Shown here in pieces: positions 27,484 to 40,363 of a stretch of DNA of 60,231 nucleotides. The first letter of the stretch is position 1; each line of letters opens with the position of its first letter. This stretch comes from Nitriliruptoraceae bacterium (GTDB lineage Bacteria > Actinomycetota > Nitriliruptoria > Nitriliruptorales > Nitriliruptoraceae), in contig SKSM01000025.1 in the NCBI GenBank assembly GCA_007122985.1, positions 1 to 60,231 of the forward strand. Reading direction: 5' to 3'. The notes under the pieces are model-generated. The model did no database searches. It saw only the letters and a list, made by a program, of their open reading frames with translations, and was not told the DNA's origin. Both the position numbers and the translations under genes were made by a program.

Positions 27484-28692
27484 GTGGCAACCCAGTGGTG
27501 GGCCCTGCTCGCGGTCGGGGACGCCGGGGCGCGTCCGCTCGCCCAGGAGGGCGCGCTCGCCCGCGTGTGCGGCGAGCCACCCGACACCGACTGGCTGTGC
27601 GAGCTCGTCCTCGACCGAACGGGCGACGAACTGCTGGCACGCGCCGCGGGCGTCGCCAACACCTTCGGCGTCGTCGTCGCGATCCTGGTCGGCACCTACC
27701 TGCTGACCCGGCTGGTCGGCAGGTTCGTGCTGCGGTTCAGCGGACGGATGGAGCGGCGGATCGAGCAGCGGTTGGACCGCGCGCTCGAACGGGGAGCCAT
27801 CTCCGACACCCAGCGCTACCGCACCCGCAGGTTCCAACGGCTCTACGCGATCACCGGGGTGATGCGGGGGGCGATCTCCGCAGCCCTGTGGCTCAGCGCG
27901 TCCTTCCTGATCCTCGCACAGCTCGGGCTGCCCCTCCAGCCGATCCTCGCCGGTGCCGGGCTGTTCGGTGTGCTGGTCGGCTTCGGCGCCCAGCAGCTCG
28001 TCCGTGACGTCCTGGCCGGCATCGCCATGCTGATCGAGGACCAGTACGGGGTCGGCGACTGGATCGAGGTCGACGACCACGTCGGCCAGGTCGAGCGCGT
28101 CGGTCTGCGCTCGACGGCGTTTCGCGATATGGACGGCATCGTCCACCATGTCCTCAATGGACATCTCCAGCGCGTCGGCAACCTCTCGCAGGGGTGGGCC
28201 CGCGCGACCTTCGACGTGCCCATGGCGCTGGACACCGACATCCCTCATGCCCGCCAGGTGATCTGGGACACCGCACACGGGCTGACCGAGGACCCCGTCT
28301 GGGCCTCCGACGCGATCGGCCCCCCGGAGATCTGGGGCGTCCAGCACTGGGGGCCGACCGGCATCACGATCCGCGTGGTCATCCCCACCAAGCCGCTGCG
28401 CAACTGGGAGCTCGTCCGGCAGCTGCGTGAACGGCTCAAGGCGGCGTTCGACGACGCCGGCATCCGGATGCCGAGCGACCTGGTCGACCTCGGCGGCATG
28501 CACGACGGCTACCCCCTGCTCACCCGTGATCTGGCCACCGACGAAGGGGAGCAGGGCCGACACCGCCGCGACGGTGTCGCCACCGGCCATGCTCGCCCGC
28601 CCGCCAGCGACGACACCGACGAGCGCGAACCGGTACGAGACCAGACCGCTGAGCTGCGTCTGCAGCGCGGGCCCGAGGCGCGGCCTGACTAG
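27484..28692 (+). CDS. MscS-family mechanosensitive channel
   Basis: The 402-residue protein has a first helix (VANTFGVVVAILVGTYLLTRLV) near 58-80, a second in GAISAALWLSASFLILAQLGL, and the pore helix with LAGAGLFGVLVGFGAQQLVRD, the MscS signature. The beta domain has EDQYGVGDWIEV. A ~60-residue hydrophilic, charged tail ends the protein. These channels open on osmotic downshock and release solutes, which fits the betaine importers elsewhere in the window. GTG 27484 follows GCAGGAGG. It diverges from uvrC and converges on uvrA with only 34 bp between. Confidence 0.9.
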   Translation: MATQWWALLAVGDAGARPLAQEGALARVCGEPPDTDWLCELVLDRTGDELLARAAGVANTFGVVVAILVGTYLLTRLVGRFVLRFSGRMERRIEQRLDRALERGAISDTQRYRTRRFQRLYAITGVMRGAISAALWLSASFLILAQLGLPLQPILAGAGLFGVLVGFGAQQLVRDVLAGIAMLIEDQYGVGDWIEVDDHVGQVERVGLRSTAFRDMDGIVHHVLNGHLQRVGNLSQGWARATFDVPMALDTDIPHARQVIWDTAHGLTEDPVWASDAIGPPEIWGVQHWGPTGITIRVVIPTKPLRNWELVRQLRERLKAAFDDAGIRMPSDLVDLGGMHDGYPLLTRDLATDEGEQGRHRRDGVATGHARPPASDDTDEREPVRDQTAELRLQRGPEARPD

Positions 28693-28726
28693 GACGTGGC
28701 GGCTGCGGCAGCAGGCGGCGTGACCC

Positions 28727-31612
<2,886 letters not shown>

Positions 31613-31976
31613 AGGGGCTCCTCCGGACGACTCGAGGGATGGGCCGGCGTACGGTCTGCTCGGCGGTGCGGCCCGTGTCACTGCTGCTTCGGGCCGGCGC
31701 CGGCGCACGTCCGGTGTGCGTCCGTCGTCTGCACGGACTGCGGGGAGCAGCTGCAGGGAGCAGCTTCGCAGCGCAGCCACGCAGCGGTCCGCCTCCGGGT
31801 GCACGGTGCCCGGCCCGCCGGGCCGACGAGCCTACCTCCGAGAGCATAGCGCCGGATCCGACGTGACGAACGCACGTTCGGCCGTCCGGCCCGGTCGATC
31901 GTTGCGACCGAGCGCCGCGGGCGCACCATGGTCGCCAGCCCCCGTAGGATCCCCCTCCCGACGTCAGGAGCCGTGC
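31613..31976. promoter_or_regulatory. Divergent uvrA / ldhA-like promoter region
   Basis: 364 bp without a believable gene. It holds a perfect LexA-like palindrome (31867-31880). The part nearest uvrA (31613-31860) would be a long untranslated leader if transcription starts near the palindrome. The ldhA-like ribosome site AGGAG is at about 31967. Confidence 0.5.
31867..31880. promoter_or_regulatory. Probable SOS (LexA) box
   Basis: The sequence cgaacgcacgttcg is a perfect CGAAC-N4-GTTCG palindrome. It matches the Gram-positive/actinobacterial LexA consensus, whose core is GAAC-N4-GTTC. It lies in the divergent region upstream of uvrA, a classic SOS gene. No comparable box was noticed by eye upstream of uvrB, uvrC or polA. 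Confidence 0.7.
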
Positions 31977-32990
31977 GTGCGCATCGCGGTGTTCAGCACG
32001 CGGCCGTACGACCAGCGGTTCCTTGCCGCCGCCAACCAGCGGCACGGCCACCAGCTGACGTTCCTCGAGCCGAAGCTCGACGCGACCACGGCCTCGCTCG
32101 CCGATGGGCACGACGCGGTCTGTCCCTTCGTCAACGACGACCTGTCTGCACCGGTGCTTGCCCAGCTCGCGGCCGTCGGGGTACGGCTGGTCACCCTGCG
32201 CTCGGCCGGGTTCAACAACGTCGACCTCGATGCGGCCCGCGCCCACGACATCACGGTCGTGCGGGTGCCCGCCTACTCGCCGTACGCCGTCGCCGAGCAC
32301 ACCGTCGCATTGATGCTCGGCGTCGAGCGGCGGCTCCACCGCGCCTACAACCGGGTCCGTGACGGCAACTTCGCGCTCGACGGCCTGCTGGGCTTCGATC
32401 TGCGCAACCGCCGCGTCGGCATCGTCGGCACCGGCAGGGTCGGCCAGATCGTCGCGCGGATCCTGCGGGGCTTCGGCTGCTCGCTGCGCGCCTACGACCC
32501 CTACCCGAGCGACGAGGTCCGCGACTACGGCGTGCGCTACGTCGATCTCGACACGCTGTTCGCCGAGTGCGACGTCATCACCCTGCACTGTCCGCTGACG
32601 CCCGCCTCCCACCACCTGATCGACGCTGCCGCGCTCGAGAAGATGCGGCCGGGCGTGATGCTCGTCAACACCTCGCGCGGCGCCCTCATCGACACCCGGG
32701 CCGTGATCGAAGGGCTCAAGGACGGCCGCGTCGGCAACCTCGCCCTGGACGTCTACGAGGAGGAGGCCGACCTGTTCTTCGAGGACCTGTCTGATCAGGT
32801 CATCCAGGACGACGTGTTCTCCCGGCTGCTGACCTTCCCGAACGTGCTCATCACCGCCCATCAGGCGTTCTTCACCCAGGAGGCGCTCGACAACATCGCG
32901 GAGACGACCCTGGCCAACGCGGCCGCTTTCGCCGAGGGCCGCACCTCCGGCAACGAACTCGTCGCCGAAGAGGTACGGGCCAGCCAGTAG
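31977..32990 (+). CDS. ldhA: D-lactate dehydrogenase (D-2-hydroxyacid dehydrogenase family)
   Basis: 337 residues. The NAD-binding motif GTGRVGQI is at 151-158. Catalytic residues are R in [11 protein letters not shown] in the [13 protein letters not shown] region and H in [11 protein letters not shown]. The segments [18 protein letters not shown] and [11 protein letters not shown] are very close to E. coli LdhA, so fermentative pyruvate reduction to D-lactate (or the reverse) is the best call. GTG 31977 has AGGAG 6 nt upstream. It is 46 bp before an MBL-fold hydrolase. Confidence 0.88.
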   Translation: MRIAVFSTRPYDQRFLAAANQRHGHQLTFLEPKLDATTASLADGHDAVCPFVNDDLSAPVLAQLAAVGVRLVTLRSAGFNNVDLDAARAHDITVVRVPAYSPYAVAEHTVALMLGVERRLHRAYNRVRDGNFALDGLLGFDLRNRRVGIVGTGRVGQIVARILRGFGCSLRAYDPYPSDEVRDYGVRYVDLDTLFAECDVITLHCPLTPASHHLIDAAALEKMRPGVMLVNTSRGALIDTRAVIEGLKDGRVGNLALDVYEEEADLFFEDLSDQVIQDDVFSRLLTFPNVLITAHQAFFTQEALDNIAETTLANAAAFAEGRTSGNELVAEEVRASQ

Positions 32991-33036
32991 CGTCACCCGC
33001 CGCCAACGCGATTCACGACCAGACGAGGAGCCGCCC

Positions 33037-33696
33037 ATGGCAGACGACTACACCGGTCACGTCGAGCCCGACGGTGACTGGCAGGACCGCACCGACGGGC
33101 CGGTGCGCATCCGCAAGCTGTCGGTCGAGTCCTTCGACAACAACGTCTACGTCATCGCCTCGGTCAGCAGCGGCGCTGCGCTGCTCGTCGACGTCGCGGC
33201 CCGGCCGGAACGACTGGCCCAGGCCGTCGCCGACGTGCAGCCGCTCGCGGCCGTGCAGACCCACGGCCACTGGGACCACATCCGGGCCTGGGCACAGGTG
33301 CGCGACGACCTCGGCCTGGAGATCTGGGGCCACCCCGGGGACGCGGAGCTGTTCCCCCGTCCGGTTGACCGCGAACTCGCTGACGGCGAGCGCATCGACC
33401 TCGGGGACGTCGAGGTGGAGGTCATCCACCTTCCCGGCCACACGGAAGGGTCACTGCTCTACCTGGTCGAGGGCGCAGAGCGGCCGCATCTGTTCAGCGG
33501 CGACACCCTCTTCCCGGGCGGGCCGGGCAACACCTTCGGCAACCCGGACAACCACCAGCGCATCATGGACGGCCTCGAGAACCGCATCTTCGACCGGCTG
33601 CCGGACGAGACCTGGGTCTACCCGGGGCACGGCGACGACACCACCCTCGGCGTGGAGCGTCCCGAGCTGGACGAGTGGCGGGAGCGCGGCTGGTAG
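33037..33696 (+). CDS. MBL-fold metallo-hydrolase (glyoxalase II-like)
   Basis: The 219-residue protein has the metal motif THGHWDH (H76, H78, D80, H81), then LPGHTEGS, FSGDTLFPGGPGNT and a terminal YPGHGDDTT, giving a complete two-metal site. The family hydrolyses thioesters or esters; several actinobacterial members act in mycothiol-linked detoxification. It follows the D-lactate dehydrogenase by 46 bp. A glyoxalase II-like enzyme releasing D-lactate beside a D-lactate dehydrogenase would be coherent, but is inference. Confidence 0.85.
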   Translation: MADDYTGHVEPDGDWQDRTDGPVRIRKLSVESFDNNVYVIASVSSGAALLVDVAARPERLAQAVADVQPLAAVQTHGHWDHIRAWAQVRDDLGLEIWGHPGDAELFPRPVDRELADGERIDLGDVEVEVIHLPGHTEGSLLYLVEGAERPHLFSGDTLFPGGPGNTFGNPDNHQRIMDGLENRIFDRLPDETWVYPGHGDDTTLGVERPELDEWRERGW

Positions 33697-33736
33697 CCGG
33701 ACCGCTCGGCGGACTGCGTCGCGGACCCGACCCAGG

Positions 33737-34132
33737 TCAGAGGAACGGCGGGGCGCTGGCCACGCCGATGCTGAGCAGCACCAGCACGGTGGCGATCAGC
33801 AGACCGCGTGCAGCGGTGCGATGGGCGTCGGCGGCCATCTGCACGCGGCGGGCACGTCCGAGCAGGGCGTGGCCAACGGCCAGGGCGGCCAGCGCGAGCG
33901 CCGGGTGGATGTAGGCGATCTCCGGGTGCTCGTTCCAGTAACTGCCGACCACGTAGAGCAGGATCCCGAGCATGACCTGGATGTCCAGCAGGACCATGCC
34001 GAAGGCATACGGGCCGGCAGTGAACTCGCGGGCGTCCTTCGCGCGGCCGAAGCCGAGGAAGGTGACCACGAGCACCACCAGGAACACCGCATAGCCGAGC
34101 CACGGGTGGATGGCCAGGAGAATCTCGGTCAC
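33737..34132 (-). CDS. Small four-helix membrane protein of unknown function
   Basis: 131 residues with four hydrophobic segments: LGYAVFLVVLVVTFLGF, GMVLLDIQVMLGILLYVVG, ALALAALAVGHALL and GLLIATVLVLLSIGVA. Two conserved-looking His (IHPWLG, YIHPALALAALAVGHALL) resemble haem-binding or cytochrome-like bundles, but no known motif is certain. The GTG at 34132 has GAGG upstream. It converges on the MBL-fold gene, 40 bp apart, and lies downstream of the ABC exporter on the same strand. Confidence 0.6.
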   Translation of the reverse strand: MTEILLAIHPWLGYAVFLVVLVVTFLGFGRAKDAREFTAGPYAFGMVLLDIQVMLGILLYVVGSYWNEHPEIAYIHPALALAALAVGHALLGRARRVQMAADAHRTAARGLLIATVLVLLSIGVASAPPFL

Positions 34133-34163
34133 GGACGGACCTCACCGGTTGCGGCAGTGAAAC

Positions 34164-34228
34164 AGGGCGTGTCGCAGTGCGTGTCTCTTCGGGCGTGTCC
34201 CCCAGGGCGTGCCCCCAAGGGCGCGCTC
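34164..34228. repeat. Imperfect ~14-bp tandem repeats
   Basis: Five related units built on gggcgtgtc have their gcgtg cores at 34167, 34179, 34193, 34207 and (degenerate) 34221, so the spacing is 12 then 14, 14 and 14 bp. They lie between the exporter permease stop and the start of the small membrane protein, 32 bp upstream of the latter. They may be protein-binding sites or slippage-generated. Confidence 0.6.
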
Positions 34229-34272
34229 ACACCCGAGGGTAGTGCGCGTGGTGTCCGGCTCCCACCACGGCG

Positions 34273-35454
34273 TCAGCGTGACAGCGACCGTTGCAGCGAC
34301 ACCACCGCGACCACCGTCAGCACCACGGCGAACGCAGCAAGGGCACCGAGCTGCGGCAGTACCTCGACGACGCCACCGTCACGGCGCACGATCTCTGCCA
34401 TCGCCTGGTTCGCCCAGGCGTGGGGCGTGAACCGCGACACCACCTGCAGCGCGTCGGGGAACAGCTCCAGCGGCACCATCGACCCACCGAGTGCCGCGAA
34501 CCCGAGCCCCACACCGATCCCGACCCCGGCGGCCTGGCTGTCGTTGCGCAGCACCGAGCCGATCACGACACCGGCGGCGGCCGAGACCACGCTGAACAGC
34601 ACGACGACGGGGATGGTCGCCGAGGGCGCGCCCCAGTCGACCTGGAACAGCAGCAGCGTCGCCGCGATGATGTAGGCGGCCTGCACCAGCGCGACCAGCA
34701 GCCGTCCGCCGACCAGCCCGCCGACGATCGCCGGCATCGACGTCGGCGAGGCGAGCATCCGGTGGGCGATCCCTAGCTGCCGCAACTGGATCAACGCCGC
34801 CCCGCCGGACAGCGAGGTGAGGAAGGTGAACAGGAACAGCTGCGTCGAGGCGCCGAGGTCGAACTGCCCCAGCCCGGCGAACTCCTCTGACAGCTCGTCG
34901 GTCCCGAGCGTCCGAGCGACGACGTCCACGCCGACGGCCTGACCGCGGCGTTCGACCGCAGCCGCGCGCAGCGCCGGGAGCTCGGCGTCCACCTCGGCTT
35001 CGGCGACCAGTAGCGCCGCACGTCCGGGCGTGGCCTGCTGTGCGATCGCGGCCGCAACGACCGACCGCAGGCTCCCGCCCGTGGCATCCGGGCGGCCGAT
35101 GAACGAGACCTCGACCGGTTCCACCTCGACGACCGACTGCTCGTAGCCGGCGGGCACGACCAGTCCGGCGCTGACGCGGCCACGTGCCACGTCCTCGCGG
35201 AGGGTCACCGCGTCGGGGACCGTGACGGTCTCGACGCCGTCGGTGGCGTCGACCGTCGCAATGAGCTCCTGCGCCATCGTGTCACCGTCCGGTGCGACGA
35301 TGCCGACCTGCACCTGCCCGCCGCCTCCGAACTGCGCACCGATGACCAGCACCAGCAGCAGGGGGAAGACGAACACGAAGAACAGATTGGTCCGGTCACG
35401 CAGCAGCCGCGTGACCTCGGTCCGGGCGATCGTCCAGGCCGTCACCACCGCCAC
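34273..35454 (-). CDS. ABC-2 exporter permease (second)
   Basis: The 393-residue protein has the ABC-2 layout: one helix near the N-terminus (NLFFVFVFPLLLVLVIG), a ~170-residue extracytoplasmic region, then five helices from TQLFLFTFLTSLSG onward. The C-terminal half holds LVGGRLLVALVQ and the FTPHAWANQAM segment. It overlaps the other permease by 13 bp, so they are coupled and probably form a heterodimer with the ATPase at 36.6-37.6 kb. The cargo is unknown; such exporters move drugs, lipids or polymers. Confidence 0.85.
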   Translation of the reverse strand: MAVVTAWTIARTEVTRLLRDRTNLFFVFVFPLLLVLVIGAQFGGGGQVQVGIVAPDGDTMAQELIATVDATDGVETVTVPDAVTLREDVARGRVSAGLVVPAGYEQSVVEVEPVEVSFIGRPDATGGSLRSVVAAAIAQQATPGRAALLVAEAEVDAELPALRAAAVERRGQAVGVDVVARTLGTDELSEEFAGLGQFDLGASTQLFLFTFLTSLSGGAALIQLRQLGIAHRMLASPTSMPAIVGGLVGGRLLVALVQAAYIIAATLLLFQVDWGAPSATIPVVVLFSVVSAAAGVVIGSVLRNDSQAAGVGIGVGLGFAALGGSMVPLELFPDALQVVSRFTPHAWANQAMAEIVRRDGGVVEVLPQLGALAAFAVVLTVVAVVSLQRSLSR

Positions 35455-36620
35455 GACCTCCGCTGGAGCCAGACGGCCGGCACGGCCACCACCACCGCGA
35501 TGGCCAGCAGCGCGCCGGCCGCCGGGAGCACGGCGCCCACCTGGCCCGTCGCCACCAGGTCGGTGATGCCGCGCAGGAACCAGCCGTGGGGCGAGATCGA
35601 GGTCGCGAGCTCGACCAGGACACCCTCCCCGGGGATGGGGAAGAACGCCCCGCCGAGCACACCGAGCACGACGGCCACGATCGACTGGAAGTTCCCCGCC
35701 TGCTCGGCGGTGCGCGCGAAGCCACCGACCAGGGCCATGACCCCCATTGCGGCGAGGACCAGGCCGACGACCAGCACGGCGACGCCGGTCAGCGGCCCCC
35801 AGTCGGCGCCCAGCAGCAGCATCGTGGCCGCCACGAGCACCGTCATCGACCCGATCCCGACCACCAGCGACCCGAGTGCCTTGCCGAGGTCGACCGCGGC
35901 TGGCGGTATCGGTGAGGCCAGCAGGCGCGGCAGCGTGTTGTGCTGGGACTCCTCGAGCCGGCCGAGCACACCGGTGCCGACGACGAAGAACACGAAGAAC
36001 GAGGCCATGCCGGCTGCCATGTAGCTGGTGAAATCGAGACGCTGCTCCTCGCCGGCCACCAGCTCCGCGACCGCGATCGCTTCCGGGGCCGTCTCCGCCC
36101 CCGTCGCGATGGCCTCGATCCGCTCCGGCGACGCAGGCCCGGTGACCGCCGCATCCACAGCGACCGCCAGCGCGACCTGTTCGACCTGGGCCGCGAACCC
36201 CTCGGCGATCCCCACAGCGACCTCGCCGCCGAGCGTGCGACCGGCTGCGACCAGCACTTCGAGCTCGGCGGGCCTGCCGGCTGCGACGGCGGCGGAGAAC
36301 CCCTCCGGCACGATCCAGGCGACGTCGAGTTCGCCGTCGGCCACCCGCACCCGGGCCTCGTCGGCGTCGGTGACCTGCACACGGGTCAGCACCCCGTCGT
36401 CGACCAGGGCGGGGACGACGCCGTCGACGAACCCGCCGGCGACCTGGCCACCGTCGGCATCCACCACCGCCGCGGTGAGCTCGAAGCCCTCCTCGTCGGG
36501 GAAGATCAGCGAGAACAGCACCGTCAGGCCGAGCGGCACCACGACCGCGAACATCAGCAGGCTGCGGTCACGCAGCCGCAGCCGCAGATCCTTGCCGAGG
36601 ATGGTCAGTGCGGCGGACAC
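35442..36620 (-). CDS. ABC-2 exporter permease (first)
   Basis: 392 residues, same plan as its neighbour: an N-terminal helix (LLMFAVVVPLGLTVLFSLIF), a large extracytoplasmic acid-rich domain (~residues 45-200), then helices from MASFFVFFVVGTGVLGRL. The conserved LEESQHNTLPRLLASP motif after the second helix is typical of ABC-2 permeases. GTG 36620 starts 12 bp after the ATPase stop and its 3' end overlaps the other permease. Confidence 0.87.
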   Translation of the reverse strand: MSAALTILGKDLRLRLRDRSLLMFAVVVPLGLTVLFSLIFPDEEGFELTAAVVDADGGQVAGGFVDGVVPALVDDGVLTRVQVTDADEARVRVADGELDVAWIVPEGFSAAVAAGRPAELEVLVAAGRTLGGEVAVGIAEGFAAQVEQVALAVAVDAAVTGPASPERIEAIATGAETAPEAIAVAELVAGEEQRLDFTSYMAAGMASFFVFFVVGTGVLGRLEESQHNTLPRLLASPIPPAAVDLGKALGSLVVGIGSMTVLVAATMLLLGADWGPLTGVAVLVVGLVLAAMGVMALVGGFARTAEQAGNFQSIVAVVLGVLGGAFFPIPGEGVLVELATSISPHGWFLRGITDLVATGQVGAVLPAAGALLAIAVVVAVPAVWLQRRSWRW

Positions 36621-36632
36621 GTCGACCCCACC

Positions 36633-37589
36633 TCAGTCGCGCAGCGCCGCACCGGTCAGGTGCAGGAAGACGTCCTCGAGGTCGGGCTCGCGCACCTCGA
36701 CACCGGTGGTGACCGCGCCGACCTCGGCGACGGCGCCGAGCAGCGCCGGCAGGCGCCGGGCGGCGCCCGCGAGCAGGCACACGATGTGGTCGTCCTCGAC
36801 CTCGACGGAGCCGAGCTCGGACAGGCCGCGCAACTGCTCGACCGCCGCCTGCACGTCCCCGTCGATCTCGAGTCGCACCAGGTCGTGCTCGCCGATGGTG
36901 GCGATGAGCTCGCGGCGGGTCCCCTCCGCGACGATGCGCCCCTTGTCGACGATCGCGATGCGGTCGCAGAGCCGCTCGGCCTCCTCCATGTAGTGGGTGG
37001 TGTAGAGCACCGCCAGACCGTCGGTCGCCAGGTCCTCGACCGACTCGAGGATCGCGTTGCGCGACTGGGGATCGACGCCGACGGTCGGCTCGTCCAGGAT
37101 CAGCAGTTCCGGACGGTGCAGCAGGCCGATGCCGATGTTGAGCCGCCGCTTCATCCCCCCGGAGAAGGTGTCGGCGCGGTCGCCCGCCCGGTCCGTCAGC
37201 CCGATCAGCGCGAGGACCTCGTCGGTCCTGGTGTCCAGCTCACGGCGGTCGAGGCCCTGGAGCCGGCCGAAGAACCGCAGGTTCTCGCGTGCGCTCAGAT
37301 CGGGATAGATCGCAACCTCCTGCGGCACCAGCCCGACGGCCGACTTGGCAGCCGCCGCGGTGGGGGTCAGTCGCCGTCCCAGCACCGTGACCTCACCGGC
37401 ATCCGGGCGGAGCAGCCCGGCGACCATGGAGATCGAGGTTGTCTTGCCCGCGCCATTGGGACCCAGCAGCCCATAGGTCTCGCCCCGGGCGATGGAGAAC
37501 GACACCTCGTCAACGGCCTGCAGCTCACCGAACGCCTTGCGGAGCCCCGAACAGACCAGCACCTGATCCAAGCGCGACCCCCGCACCAT
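36633..37589 (-). CDS. ABC exporter ATP-binding protein (DrrA-like)
   Basis: 318 residues. Walker A is LLGPNGAGKTT, the signature FSGGMKRRLNIG, Walker B LLILDEPTVGVD and the switch His in YTTHYMEEAE. The C-terminal ~80 residues form the small regulatory domain seen in daunorubicin-type DrrA ATPases. It lies only 16 bp after uvrB and 12 bp before its first permease, so it may be read through from the rpsA-coaE-uvrB transcript. Cargo unknown. Confidence 0.9.
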   Translation of the reverse strand: MVRGSRLDQVLVCSGLRKAFGELQAVDEVSFSIARGETYGLLGPNGAGKTTSISMVAGLLRPDAGEVTVLGRRLTPTAAAAKSAVGLVPQEVAIYPDLSARENLRFFGRLQGLDRRELDTRTDEVLALIGLTDRAGDRADTFSGGMKRRLNIGIGLLHRPELLILDEPTVGVDPQSRNAILESVEDLATDGLAVLYTTHYMEEAERLCDRIAIVDKGRIVAEGTRRELIATIGEHDLVRLEIDGDVQAAVEQLRGLSELGSVEVEDDHIVCLLAGAARRLPALLGAVAEVGAVTTGVEVREPDLEDVFLHLTGAALRD

Positions 37590-37605
37590 CCGGCGTCATG
37601 ACCCC

Positions 37606-39675
<2,070 letters not shown>

Positions 39676-39717
39676 GCCTGCGACCGTACCCCGCTGGTGC
39701 GACGTCACACCCGGCGC

Positions 39718-40332
39718 TCAGCCGGCTCGTGCCGCCTCGACGAGCTCGGCGTACAGCGCGTCGACCGCGGCGTCGAGCTCGGCGTGGGTGCCGTCGTTGT
39801 CGATGACGTGGGTCGCCACCGCGCGGCGCTGCTCGTCGGTCGCCTGAGCACGGATGCGCGCGCGCACGTCCTCCTCGCTCAGACCCCGCTCGTCGATGAG
39901 CCGCCTGACCCGCTGCTCCGCGTCGGCGGTCACGACCACCACGGCATCGAAGCGCCGCTGCTGGCCGGTCTCGACCAGCAGTGGGTGATCGACCACGATC
40001 AGGTGGCCCTGGGGAACCCGGGCAGCCACGGTGGCGATCCACTCCGCGATCCGCGCGGCGACCCGGGGGTGGGTGATCCTCTCGAGGTCGGCACGGGCGT
40101 CGTCGTCGGTGAACGCCCGCGCCGCGAGTGCGGGGCGGTTGAGGGTGCCGTCGTCGTTGAGTACCTCGGCCCCGAACCGCTCGGCGAGCTCGGCCAGCGC
40201 GGGCTCGCCCGGCTCCACGACCTCGCGGGCGACCGCGTCGGCGTCGATCACGTCACACCCGTGGGCGGCGAGCCGCGCCGCCACGGTGGACTTGCCGCTG
40301 CCGATGCCCCCGGTGAGTCCGATCAGGTACAC
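39718..40332 (-). CDS. coaE: Dephospho-CoA kinase
   Basis: The 204-residue kinase phosphorylates dephospho-CoA in the last step of CoA synthesis. The P-loop GGIGSGKST is at residues 8-16. DADAVAREVV follows, then RITHPRV and VDHPLLVETG. Length is typical. The GTG at 40332 has GGAG 7 nt upstream. The longer frame upstream covers the Glu/Pro-rich end of rpsA and is excluded. It sits 31 bp after rpsA. Confidence 0.95.
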   Translation of the reverse strand: MYLIGLTGGIGSGKSTVAARLAAHGCDVIDADAVAREVVEPGEPALAELAERFGAEVLNDDGTLNRPALAARAFTDDDARADLERITHPRVAARIAEWIATVAARVPQGHLIVVDHPLLVETGQQRRFDAVVVVTADAEQRVRRLIDERGLSEEDVRARIRAQATDEQRRAVATHVIDNDGTHAELDAAVDALYAELVEAARAG

Positions 40333-40363
40333 CGCGACACTCCACGCCCCCGGGGTGACCGCG

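Noticed and set aside
34164-34228. CRISPR-like array
   Set aside because: Units are too short (14 bp), imperfect and without spacers; no cas genes nearby.
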